A stretch of 64,000 bases of DNA from the NCBI RefSeq assembly GCF_964355755.1, contig NC_092678.1, forward strand, positions 24,468,365 through 24,532,364, given 5' to 3'. Below are positions 35,201 through 47,500 of this stretch, piece after piece; within the stretch, counting starts at the first letter, position 1, and the number at the start of each line of letters is the position of its first letter. The notes under the pieces were generated by a model. It did no database searches and was not told the origin of the DNA. It saw nothing but the letters and a program-made list of their open reading frames with translations. Source of the stretch: Antedon mediterranea. Taxonomy: Eukaryota > Echinodermata > Crinoidea > Comatulida > Antedonidae. The translations under genes were made by a program, and so were the position numbers.

Positions 35201-35505
35201 TTATTAGTCACTGCTCATTCCTTATTAGTCACTGCTCATTCCTTATTAGTCACTGCTCATTCCTTATTAGTCACTGCTCATTCCTTATTAGTCACTGCTC
35301 ATTCCTTATTAGTCACTGCTCATTCCTTATTAGTCACTGCTCATTCCTTATTAGTCACTGCTCATTCCTTATTAGTCACTGCTCATTCCTTATTAGTCAC
35401 TGCTCATTCCTTATTAGTCACTGCTCATTCCTTATTAGTCACTGCTCATTCCTTATTAGTCACTGCTCATTCCTTATTAGTCACTGCTCATTCCTTTTTA
35501 AAAAT
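35201..35505. repeat. Near-perfect 21-bp minisatellite, about 14.5 copies
   Basis: Units of CTTATTAGTCACTGCTCATT+C with no visible internal differences, which suggests recent amplification. Two + frames stay open (152 and 106 codons) simply because 21 is a multiple of 3. Confidence 0.97.
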
Positions 35506-36628
35506 GTATTTACAGTAGTTTATTCAAATGTCGTGGGTCTACGTTTTTCTGCTAGCATAGTTTAAGAAGTTGATGACATCGTCGCGCGCGTTCGACTGTT
35601 GGTAATATTACGGGTTTTGTACGCACGCTTTAACTTTTTTGTTTGTTTTATGACTGACAATCAAAGCCAACAACAACAAACAGTGTACGCATGCGTTATC
35701 TCAGTTGGACCTATTTGTCAGTTAGTAGTCTTTGTTTTTTTAATTAAAGTTTAAATGCAAACAAAATTTAAAAATTCACGATTTTCTCTAAATATCGCAT
35801 ATGAACAATTTTATGTTTGTGGTTTTAGAAATTGTCTTTACAATAGTTCATTTTGTTGTTAATAGGTTTCCCCCAAAACTTACAGAGCCTCCGCCCATTC
35901 ACGCTCCCGGAAATTTGATAAATTCTTGCTGTTGTGTTTACCAATTAATCGATAAGAAATTGATAACAACTTCTGTCAATCAGTACACTTTAAAATGGAA
36001 TAATATACCGGTATATCTACCGGTTAGTTTGCGTTCTATTAGTCATACTAGAGTGATTTTTGGAGAATAAAGAATCTTGCGTGCGAATAAAAAATGAAAT
36101 GGGTCGGACACGTACTCAGTCAGTCCGGGTTCTTTGTACTCTGTGTTTATGTCGGTAGGCTACTACGAACAATTCGCATATGATACGCGCGCGTACAAAC
36201 GTTGATAATGCTGGTACAGTACATCATTAGTACGAGTGCGTGTGAATATACAAATGATATTGTACTTTTAATATAAAAGGTTTCAGAGAAAGTACCATAT
36301 AAAGTATAAATATTTAATTTGTTTTCCAGTAAAAGTACAGTGCACCGTGTTACGTCATCAATTACGCATTAATTGATAGATGATCAATAATTCAAGACAT
36401 CTGAATCGGAAAACAGGAAAACTGACAAATTAAACAGTTACTTATTACCATAATCAAATTCCTTTGCATCAAACTGTACCATCCAATTAATTGAGAAAAC
36501 CCCGGTCGGCGGGAAAAAACCAATGATGTACTTTGCGTTCCAAATTGATTGACTTAATTTATTATACCATCTTTTAACTAGAATTTATAAAAAATGTAAA
36601 GTTATCGATAATGACAAGGTAAAAGGGC

Positions 36629-36726
36629 ATCAGACCGAATAACGTTCATATATTTCGCCACTCTCTAGAGATTTGAACCGGAACCATCGATTTATGTGAT
36701 GTCATAACCGTTGGACCATCACTAAC
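36629..36726 (-). mobile_element. tRNA-like SINE head, reverse orientation
   Basis: On the - strand, GATGGTCCAACGGTTATGAC (A-box region) is followed by the B-box GGTTCAAATCTC (36679-36668). The body was not recognised beyond about 36629. Confidence 0.55.
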
Positions 36727-38604
36727 GTTGTTAAATTGTTCAATCATTTGACTGCTGCTTTAAGATTCACATGAATGGGATAATTACCTAAGACCTCTCG
36801 TGTTATCTTAAGGTAGCCTGGGAGTTTGGTGTTCCGTCAATGGGTGGGTGGTGGCTCTACCTCTATTATTCAAAATTCTAAATAATCAATTCCAATAATT
36901 AAAAGACGATCGTATGTTACTATGATTTCCCAAATGCTGTAATGTAATCAGCTATGTAACATTGTCAAGGAAATTTATATATAAAAGATAATTCAAACTT
37001 AAGTATAGAGAAAGGGGATTTTTCTACAAGATCTTATTCTTAGACAAAAATATCATTAAAACTAACAAATATCTTTAAACTAAACACACAGCGTAAGGGA
37101 AATGGATTTGAGACAAAAATGTACATGGAAGACTTAAAAAACCCAGAGGCCTATTATAATAATAATAATAATATAGGCCTACTTCTGTTTTCAAATTTCG
37201 ATTATCATTAGGCTTATATCAATATATCATTAATTATGCTAATTAGGTTATTCTAATTATAGCATGCCACTAATATTTAACAGTTTTAAATATATGCATG
37301 ATGTAGAATCCCCCAAGGGGTAATAATTCGTTTAAATATAGAATAATCCCATGAGAACATAAACAGGATTATTGCAGGCCTACCATTACTGTGTTTGTTT
37401 TTGTTTTTACTCTTGTAAATTGGACATCTATCTCTGTTATTAGTGTAAGGTTTTGTAAAACCCTGTGAAATATTTGTTTCAGAAAGGTGCTCCGCGTCAA
37501 AACAAGGTTGATTAACTTATAACGATTTTGAATGAGATGGGCCAAATGATGACGTAGTTTGCATCATGTAAACTAAATGCTATCTCAGGCTATCATCAGT
37601 CTACTTTATTCAACTTCAACACAACTAATAGTCCGAAGTAAACACATTTTATAAAAACGTTAACAGCAAAGAAAATCAACAACATCCCGCCGTGCGCACA
37701 CTAGTAAAAAGAATGTTTTCCACACGACCCGTCGCGACGTACAAAGAAAATATGATCTTCCCGCATATCAATAATGGCACGCACGCGTATCCTGCAAAGG
37801 GCATCTATTGACACAATGTTGCGTGTTAGTCACGATGTCTAAACCCAATATAATATTGTCATACACAATGCTTTACATAGACATGCCAGAATTGTTATAT
37901 ATATATAGAAATAAAATATGTGATACCCCTAGGCCTAGGTTACACAAAAAGATAACACCACTACATTATACTTCCTTGTCGTATATTTCGTCACGGTATG
38001 TAAACCATTTCGATCCAATCCTCCTCCCTCTCACACCCCTCCCCTCTCACATCCCTGCCCCTCACACATCCCTTCCCCTCTCACATCCCTGCCCCTCTCA
38101 TACCCCTCTCATCATTACAAATCATGCAAAATCTGTTCTTAACCCTTTGTTTTCACCGACGTTGTAAAATTCAAAGAATTTTGTTTTTGCGATTTTCTTT
38201 TGATTTGACGGGGATGATCTGGCGAGGAGGTCATGGCCGCGTTTTTCGTTGATCACTATAATCATCAAGTTTGAATCAAGAAAGCGGTAAACAGCTAAAC
38301 ATGTTCCTCTTCAGGTTCCTCCTCAATCGTCTTATAATGATACGTCGTCGTAATATCACACCATCATTGCATACTTTCACTTGTTTTCACAGTTGGTCTA
38401 TTTTCGTTCGAGTTGATTAGTAGCCTACATGCGCACCAAAGTATGACACAATTATAATTTCATTTTTGCCAAAATATTTTGGCTCTAGATTTTTTTCTAA
38501 AGTAAATATCCTGTATGATTATTAATATATTATCTTGTAAATATTTTGTCTATCTTCTTATTGAGTTATTTATGTTAACCATTTAAACGATGGACACAAA
38601 TTTT

Positions 38605-38652
38605 AATTGACCAATCATAAGCGACATATCCGCTGTTTGTGATTGGTAAATT
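38605..38652. mobile_element. MITE family C fragment (palindrome)
   Basis: Inverted arms TTGACCAATCATAAGCGA and GCTGTTTGTGATTGGTAA around a short centre. The same GACCAATCACAAGCGA core recurs at 44.4, 62.3, 62.4 and 63.3 kb. Confidence 0.6.
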
Positions 38653-41110
38653 TACTGAAGTTGTACAATTTTAATTTCTGAAAAATTACTTTAAAAAATG
38701 AAGATACAATTCAAATGGCTTCTACCACCAAAGATAGATATTTTTATTGAGTTCGTTACTACAAAGAAATCGTAGCATTTAGAGGCGTGCACACAAGGTT
38801 TTGCGTGGTTTAAATACTTTATTTTTGCTAAACGGGTTTTATAATGACTTGCTTATTTTTAAGTATATACTTATAATCAAAAATTATCTTTAAATCTGAA
38901 ATACAAAACAAACAAGCTGTACTATTAGTATTGCAAAATGCTACTTACATTTGACTTAAAGGTGGCTAAGTAAATATCAAATTATAAGCCTTATAGGGGC
39001 AGTTACGCCTTTTTACCCCTTTTTTATGTAAATAACAAATTAATGTTGATGTTGAAACATTTGTGAAGTATCTTCTGATTGATTTATAACGCATTGTATA
39101 AATTATAATGGGACGTTTTGACTGGCCGACGCATGTATGTGCGCGTAAACGCGTTACTAGGCACTGTGCGTGACAGACGAGGTCGGACTATTTCTTTAAC
39201 AACAAAGGGTTAAAAGTTCTTTATGGTCCTAGAAAAATGTAATCAGCCGAAAGATTGGAAAAATAGATTATACAAGGCAAAGTATTTATATAATAACAAA
39301 AGCTTTGAAATCAATCCCGGCTTTAAGCCTTTAGCCAAACCCCCGGACAATCTGTTTATTTTTAAATAAAAAGAAAAGAAAATAACATTTATTTGTCGTT
39401 TGTAACAAAATCTGGAAATGAATTATTGAATATGTAGACTTGGACTGTATGAGTTGGTTGCATGTCAACCTTGACTACTTTAACAATACATTTTGTTCTC
39501 AGGTCTTTATACGACCAACGGCCTATGCTACACTGATTATTATTATTAATCTAGCAACAAATATGTTAATCACTGGTATATTTGTACTATAACAAGATCC
39601 CGAAGCGCTTAAATATTAATAAAAGAATACCATCAAACGCTATCAATTAGTTATTGTCGACGACAGCATTGATTCTAATTCATTAAAGGTTAAACGTATA
39701 CCACTCGATCGAACACAGGTATCGCCGAATTGTTATATAGTGCGAGTAAAGACAGGTGATTTTAAAAAGTACTCAAATAAGCAAATATTTGATGACATTT
39801 TTGGCATATTTCTATGCATTCAGACTGTTAAACCAACAAACCTTAACGAACGAGCACGCTATGAACAAGATGAATAAGGTAAAAGTAAGTTTAAAATTGG
39901 CGGTAGAAAATAATATTAACGTAAAAACGTTGATAATCAACGTGTGCCAGTTTTGTCGGGGTGGGGTGAGGTGGGAGGGAGGGGGGATCAATTGATCGTG
40001 TCTCTTCAGAACCCGGATGCCACTTTCGATCTTTGAAACTACTTCACGAACGATACTTGCACGCGCATTTGAATACAAATATTGACAGTTATCAATGTTT
40101 AAAACCACACTGTGTGGTATTACGTCATTTATAGAATGTAGGGCGTATATTCAACGTTTACAATCAAACCTTCTTGTGTATGTCCGTTGAACACCTTTGC
40201 TTCCGGAATATATTTGGTTAATTCGTTAAATTTGATTCTATAATTGATCGATTGAGATCGCTTCTTCAGATCTTGTAGATGTTCAGCGCGGATCAATCAT
40301 CAAATTGTCCGCGTCTTCGTCCAATAGATGGCTACCTTATTATAGAATAATGAAAATGAATTTGTTCATCTGGGAATTTAGTGTCAAATGAACTTATTTA
40401 CCACCTTTGCCAAGTTGAAAAATCAATTATGTAATATTTAGAAGACAAAATAACTTTAACCTATTTGCAATGTTGGGATAACAAGTTTATTTTTTTACAT
40501 ATTTTTTAAGAATAGGGAAATGAACCCATAAAATACAAAGTTTAGAATTCGTTTTGTTAATATAATATTGATAGACAAAAGCAAATTGTATGAACCGAAA
40601 ATTATATGAAACAGATAAAAGCACGCGCGCGTACGCAATCGTGTTATCCTTCACGCACTTTCACCCTTTAAGTAGGCGAATGCGTGGGAAGAACGTATTG
40701 GTAATCTTAGATTACGTAAAAGATACCGCGAGTGATTTTAAATTCTTTGCCGTGAAGTATATTGATTAACAATCAGCTTAAACAATCACTTCAGGAAACA
40801 TGATCGGTTATCGATTGAATGATACGTATTGATATTGACCAATATGCCCACGTGTTTACCAATTGTTGAATTCTTGGCGTATCGATTCGGAAAATTCGAA
40901 AAAAGAAACAAATATAAAGCGATAAGATATCGTAAACAAGTGAATATGAACGTTATAAAGTCACGCGATCATTGCAATTTATGATATCAATAACAACACG
41001 CGCTAATTATAATTAGTATCTACAACGTAATACCACTCTATAATTACACCTTAATAACAATTATGATTCAAGTAGTAGTATTTAACCGTTTCATTCATTC
41101 ATCCGTTTTA

Positions 41111-41547
41111 TAGTAGAGCAGTTAAGGCCATAAAAATAGCCAAGTTGTGCACTTTATTACCAAAGCATGAAACTTGCCACAAAGTTTCTTTGATGTATAT
41201 AGATTCAAAATATCGGGGGGTGCCAAGTGTCCAACGTCCGGTATGGCGGCCATCTTGATTTCAAAATAGGCCACCATAAAAACAAAAAGTGTTCATATCT
41301 TGGCAACTATAAACAGTAGAGACTTGATTCTGGTGTTAAAATGTTTAAAAACCACATATTTCTATTTGCTCTAATGAAAAGTTTAGTCAAAAAATGACGT
41401 TTCTTCCAGTTTGACCTTTGACCTCTTATCTGTATATCTCAGTAACTACTGATCATTTTCAATCGATTTTGGTGTCATTTTGTTCAGAATAGAGACATTT
41501 ATATTTGTAGTAATGAAACATTTTCACATAAAATGACTGGAAATGAC
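41111..41547. repeat. Left arm of foldback element
   Basis: About 437 bp, matching the reverse complement of 43888-44328 with scattered mismatches and small indels. The outermost part is 41111-41125; the innermost match is AAAATGACTGGAAATG. Confidence 0.88.
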
Positions 41548-41674
41548 AGATCACTGAGAAACAGCAATCACTGAGCTCATCTATGCCGACTTGTTTGCTA
41601 AACTGTGATGTATCAATCGTTATATAAAAGTTTTGGTCCTCTCTCCTTCATCTTTTCTTTTTTTTTGTAATGTA

Positions 41675-42037
41675 TTATACCATATGGACAATTGTCTGAA
41701 ATAAAAGTTGAATTGTTAGATGCCATTTGGAAATATTTTGGTGTAAAGTAGCATTCTTTCGTTGGCCTCTTTGATGTTGCATATGAGACAAGTTCGGAAA
41801 GTTCTCATTTTCATGAGTTAAGAGAACACCGTCTTTCAAAGTACTTACTACAGTAGACCTACTTTCATTAGTCAGAAACTCAGATAATTCTTGGTCATTT
41901 TCGTTGCATCTAAACAAATGTACTAAATTTTTATGGTAATGAGCCTTTGCTGTAAACCATATGAATCCTTTTCCTCGATTTTCTCTAGTCATTGATTTTT
42001 TAGCAAAATCCGAACCAAATAAATTCGTAAAAGACAT
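41675..42037 (-). CDS. Unrecognised 120-residue frame inside the foldback element
   Basis: The first ATG is at 42037 and the stop is TAA at 41677-41675. It encodes a charged protein with KGFIWFTAKAHYHKNLVHLF and a His/Asn/Gln-rich end. I recognise no domain, transposase signature, signal peptide or membrane segment. It lies between the left arm and the satellite, so it could be a remnant of an element-encoded protein. A chance frame is at least as likely. Confidence 0.2.
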   Translation of the reverse strand: MSFTNLFGSDFAKKSMTRENRGKGFIWFTAKAHYHKNLVHLFRCNENDQELSEFLTNESRSTVVSTLKDGVLLTHENENFPNLSHMQHQRGQRKNATLHQNISKWHLTIQLLFQTIVHMV

Positions 42038-42207
42038 CTCAATATAATTATTCAAGTAATCCTCAAATTAGTGACATGGACCTACAATATACTGTTCTGT
42101 ACAAGACCTTTTTAGGCATCCACCTGTGGACTTTCACTTTGAAGGTCTTGGTCTCCTAATCATACAAGAAACAATGTCTGATTTAATCAATCAAAGTAGT
42201 GGGTCCA

Positions 42208-43407
42208 GACCATCCACAGACAAAGAAGGGGGTATAAGACCACCCACAGACAAAGAAGGGGGTATAAGACCACTTACAGACAAAGAAGGGGGTATAAGAC
42301 CATCCACAGACAAAGAAGGGGGTGTAAGACCATCCACAGACCAAGAAGGGGGCATAGGACCCTCAACAGACAAAGAAGGGGATGTAGGACCCTCCACAGA
42401 CAAAGAAGGGGTGTAAGACCATCCACAGACAAAGAAGGGGGTGTAAGACCATCCACACACAAAGAAGGGGGTATAAGACCATCCACAGACCAAGAAGGGG
42501 GCGTAGGACCCTCCACAGACAAAGAAGGGGGTGTAAGACCATCCACTGATAAAGAAGGGGGTATAGGACCACTTACAGACAAAGAAGGGGGTATAAGACC
42601 ATCCACAGACAAAGAAGGGGGTGTAAGACCATCCACAGACCAAGAAGGGGGCATAGGACCCTCAACAGACAAAGAAGGGGATGTAGGACCATCCACAGAC
42701 AAAGAATGGGGTATAAGACCATTCACAGACAAAGAAGGGGTATAAGACCATCGACAGAGAAAGAAGGGGTGTAAGACCATCCACAGACAAAGAAGGGGTG
42801 TAAGACCATCCACACACAAAGAAAAAGGTGTAAGACCATCCACACACAAAAAAAGGGGTGTAATACCATCCACAGACAAAGAAAAGGGTGTAATACCATC
42901 AACAGACAAAGAAAGGGGTGTGATACCATCAACAGACAAAGCAAAGGGTGTAATACCATCAACAGGCACAGAAGGGGGTATAATACCGTCCACAGACAAA
43001 GAAAGGGGTGTAAGACCATCCACAGACAAAGAAGGGGGTGTAGGACCGTCCACGGACAAAGAAGGGGGTGTAAGACCATCCACTGACAAAGAAAGGGTAT
43101 AGGACCACTTACAGACAAAGAAGGGGGTATAAGACCATCCACAGACAAAGAAGGGGGTGTATGACCATCCACAGACAAAGAAGGAAGTGTAGGACCATTC
43201 ACAGACAAAGAAAGGGGTGTAAGACCATCCACACATAAAGAAAGGGGTGTAATACCATCAACACGCACAGAAGGGGGTGTAAGACCATCCACAGACAAAG
43301 AAGGGGGTATAAGACCATCCACAGACAAAGAATGGGGTATAAGACCATCCACATACAAAGAATGGGGTATAAGACCATCTACAGACAAAGAAGGAGGGGT
43401 AGGACCA
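42208..43407. repeat. 30-bp minisatellite, about 40 copies, inside the foldback element
   Basis: The unit is GACCATCCACAGACAAAGAA followed by GGGGGTRTAA. Most units are 30 bp; a few of 28-29 bp shift the frame. Variants include CCTCAACAG, ACTTACAG and CACACAC. A block of several variant units near 42321 recurs in the same order near 42621, so a group of ten units was duplicated. Frames of up to 320 codons on the - strand come from the 10-codon period. Confidence 0.96.
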
Positions 43408-43887
43408 TATTAACCGAGGAAGCATACAAAAAGAAGATACAATCAAAATACCACTTGGAAAACAATACATTGTAGAATAACTGAGGCTTGATTGTTGAAA
43501 TATAAAGGGTTCTTTGTAAGGTCATTAATAATATATTGATATAAACACGATCATCATAGTTTTCATTTGACATTCAAATACAGTCTATCTCGAAAAGAAG
43601 CTCATACTATCACCTTTTCGAGATTTTACGGTATTCCATAACATGTATGTTATTTCCTCTGTCAAACTATTAAAACTTTTAGCGAATCAGAAGGTGCCAA
43701 CATCATTGAACTAATGGTACCACCAAGCACAATGTTTACCAATTCTATGTACTATATACAATTTAAGTCCATTAATCATTTAATATAATTACGCCTATCA
43801 GGTCAAAGTTCAAAGACCAACAAAAACCACATACAGTATATTCACCTAATTAAAAATCAATAAATAAATGTCAAAGGTCATAAATTG

Positions 43888-44328
43888 TATTTCCGGTCAT
43901 TTTATGTGAAAATGTTTCATTACTACAAATATAAATGTTTTTATTCTGAACAAAATGACACCAAAATCGATTGAAAAAGACCAGTAGTTACAGAGATATA
44001 CAAATACGAGGTCAAAGGTCAAACTGAAAGAAACGTCATTTCCGGTCATTTTTGGACGAAAATTTTCATTAGAGCAAATACAAATATATAGTTTGTGAAC
44101 AATTTGAGACCATAATTAAGTCTCTAATGTGTGTAGTTGCCAAGATATGAACATTTTTTGTTTTTATGGTGGCCATTTTGAAATCAAGATGGCCGCCATA
44201 CCGGACGTTGGACACTTGGCACCCCCCGATATTTTGAATCTATATACATTAAAGAAACTTTGTGCCAAGTTTCATGCTTTGGTAATAAAATGCACAGCTC
44301 ATGTCATTAACTGCTCTACTATTAAGCT
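43888..44328. repeat. Right arm of foldback element
   Basis: Inverted counterpart of the left arm, ending ...CTGCTCTACTA at 44328 and followed by TTA. Confidence 0.88.
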
Positions 44329-44446
44329 TATTCAATAATGTTATGATGCCTCAACCCTCATAGTTTGCCTGTTTGCTGTAGTTTTTATACTCTTAGTTGT
44401 TTATTACTTTGTACACAAAATTGAAATGTATAAATTAAAACAAATG

Positions 44447-44578
44447 AACGTACGCGCAACGCAAGCGAGTTGACCAATCACAAGCGACAGTTCGAATAAT
44501 CAATCGCTTGTCATTGGATAACTCCTTCGCGTTTTGGTTACGTCCTTTCATTGCGTCCAGTGGGAACCAAGCCTTAGG
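44447..44578. mobile_element. MITE family C, decayed copy
   Basis: Contains ACGTACGCGCAACGCAAGCG, AGTTGACCAATCACAAGCGA and a right part ATTGCGTCCAGTGGGAACCA. This is the same order as the 62253-62404 element but with more decay in the right arm. It starts about 120 bp beyond the foldback element. Confidence 0.65.
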
Positions 44579-47500
44579 AATTGATTATTTGATTTTGGCG
44601 CTGTTTTTGTTTTTTGTTACCATGTGAACAGCATTCCTTAACTTCACTTTTACTCTCTGGGTGACAAGAGGCAAACGATTCGATTTGTTTAACCTTTCAC
44701 CTGCGGTTGTCATGTTTGCGTATTTTACAAATGTACAAATAAATGATCACAAAGAGTAGCTTAATTATAAATAAAAACATGTTCGTATTAATTTCATACA
44801 AACAAATTCGCGGTCATGGTCAGTGAAAGTATTTTTTTAAAATTTCCCTAGATGTTATTTTTGTCGAATTTTGGTATTGTAACGTAACGTATTATATTTA
44901 TATTAAACTAATATTACTTTATATAATTATTTGTACGTGTATTTGGAAATAATATTTTAGTTGCAAACAAATATATACTTTATTTAGTTTGGGCTATGAA
45001 TCGCCTTTTATTTTATAGAAGGGTATGGTGAATGCGGCACACTCCTACATAGCCACGCGTTGATGACGTAAACGCGTGTAAATGTCGTCATACGCGCACC
45101 TGCAGCAGTTCTTTTACAGAAGCCGCTTGTTGCGCATGTACAGTTTTAGGCCTACAGCATATCGTGCTCTTAACAGATGAATGTTCAATATGTGACGTAG
45201 TGATGTTACGTCACTATGGTAACAACTTAGTTTGATACATTTTGTGCGATACAAAATGACAGATCAACACGCGCCGATATTATGACGTCATCAGATTGCC
45301 TGGTTTTTCAATGAATCTGAGTTCAGCAGGTATGGCACGTATACATGACATGACAAACATCTTTTACAAGACAATCACTAACAAGAACAAATCGAACAAG
45401 TAAATTAATGTTTTATCAACATTAAAATTGATGACGTCAACATATGTGTGTTAATTGTAGTGATGAGACAAAGTTAACATCACAGTTTGTATTTGGTTGC
45501 GTATAATTGAGTAATACGACATAATAATTGTTTTGTTTGGTAAACTTGGCCTCAATAATTGTGTTCAAGTCTATCCATAACTAATTGTTGACATTAATCC
45601 ATCGTTGTTTTCCGTATTATCCGCGCGTTACGTCACTAAATTATCCCGTTTTTTTTTAATAACAAACCTGGATAGACGGAAAGGATTCTAACGTGTGACA
45701 ATTTAATGCCGCTGTTTGTATTCAACAAGAAAATTCACACAGAAACGATGAATAACACGCTTTAAGTAGAGATACCAATCTTGATGTTCAAACAATCTAC
45801 GAAAAACAGTTTAAAACTCATTAAAGAGTATTCAACCATTATCAATAGGATTTATTGAAGTGGCCCTTTAAGACGAATGGTTTATATTACCGCACAAAAT
45901 TTGAATTTGCGCGTTCAATCGATGATATTGTGCACATTTTGTACGCGCGCGTGAAATTTGTGTCTCCAACGATTCAGTTGTGCTGCTAATTCACTTACAT
46001 TTTTAAAAATCAGTTAATAAAAAGGAAAGGGAGTTGAAATAAGAAACAGTTTTTTAAATTTGAAATTACGTTATAAACTGTGTGGTTGACAATTAAATTA
46101 TCGAAGTGAGTATAGTTAAGAATCAGTAATGGTAAAAGATATGCGGTTTTGAAACTTCTATGTAGCAGTACAAATGGCGGCTACGCGCGTGTCAAAGTTG
46201 GCGCCGTTACATCATCACATGACATAAGAGAGATAATTTTGTCACGCAAGAATCTATCTTGAGGTCAGCAAGACCTGAACACAGAAACGACAAAAGCGGC
46301 AATCACTAAACTGGTCACCGTGGACAAAATACTAAGACAAGTAAAATTTAAAAACTAATGGGCACACAAACGGGCCTCATTACGCATTTGTATATGAATT
46401 ATACGCCCTACTTTAGGTCTTTAGAACAATTAAAATATTTAAAACGTAATATTCTAATTAATCTTGTACTGTAGAGATAAACCAACCAATGAGCTGGTAT
46501 TTTCCTAGGCCTACTCTCTGGCATTTTAGCTGCATCCCATCCCTCGTCCTGCAGTGGCGAGTGACCGGCAATAGACGTCACTTCCTTGTCTGTATAATAT
46601 GGCAAAGTTGCCGATTGATTAAGACAATTTGCACTGTAAACAGAGTCAGCCAAAAACTTTCACATCCACCACTCTCTCACGCAATGTCTGCAGCCTCTAA
46701 GACTTGTGTGTGAAGGAGAAATGATGCCTAGATAGAAGGATCGATAATAAAGACAATTATTCGACAAAATAAGATAAAATAAGTAATATTACGGATTGTA
46801 TCTTATAAGATAAAAAATATATCATAGACCCTTACCCTATTTTATTCAATATATGGCATTTATCTATTAAAGTACCGTAGTATATAGTATCCAATATAAT
46901 CTTATAGAAAAACAGTAGGTACCATAGGCCTATTGTATTATCAAGTAGTCCTTGTGTACTGAAGCACATTTAGAATACCGTGCTCTTCAAAATATGTTGT
47001 GCTAAAAAACATGTTATAATCAATAGATTCAAAATTCAACGATAATTCGAAAACTTAAAAATGTGTGAAAATTTAAAAAAGAAATCGTTTTGTAACTGGT
47101 AACAAAATAAAATAATGAAATAAATGAAACATATATATCATTTTTATTTTGTTGAATCACGTATAAATGTTAGATGCCGTTAGCAATTGTGCTAAGGTCA
47201 ATAAGGTCAGTAGGATCAAACCGATTAAAACAAATTATTTTGCAGCTAATTGGAAATGAAAAACCAGATAGAAAAAGTTATTCGTTGAACACTATGTTGA
47301 CGGGTATTTCATGCACCGCTTCATATGTAGGCCTATATATCAATGAAAGGGCTAAGGGCTCCATATGTAGGCCTATATATCAATGAAAGGGCTAAGGGCT
47401 TCATATGTAGGCCTATATATCAATGAAAGGGCTAAGGGCTTCATATGTAGGCCTATATATCAATGAAAGGGCTAAGGGCTCCATATGTAGGCCTATATCA

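Larger units (their letters stand above)
27073..41110. other. Intergenic region between MCM10 and the foldback element
   Basis: No gene recognised. CpG-poor to about 30.4 kb, then CpG-containing. It holds the repeats listed separately, a C/T-rich repeat at 38028-38115 and a TGATGCAT-type palindrome near 32815-32840. Overlapping frames on both strands at 33475-33759 lack ATG starts and are chance frames. Confidence 0.55.
41111..44328. mobile_element. 3.2-kb foldback transposon-like element
   Basis: Arms 41111-41547 and about 43888-44328 are inverted copies. Each outer end reads TAGTAGAGCAGTTAA going inward, and both carry GCCAAGTGTCCAACGTCCGG and ATGGCGGCCATCTTGATTTC. TTA flanks both outer ends, a possible 3-bp target duplication as in PIF/Harbinger elements. 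The interior holds one 120-codon ATG frame and a 1.2-kb minisatellite, with no recognisable transposase. It is therefore non-autonomous or of a foldback (TU-like) type. Confidence 0.85.

Noticed and set aside
35107-35565. 152-codon repeat protein, or a CRISPR-like array
   Set aside because: The units abut with no variable spacers, and the frame exists only because 21 is divisible by 3.
42274-43236. 320-codon open frame and several shorter ones over 42.2-43.5 kb
   Set aside because: They arise from the 30-bp satellite, whose period equals ten codons. Unit-length changes switch the frame and the protein text with it. No start context or domain.
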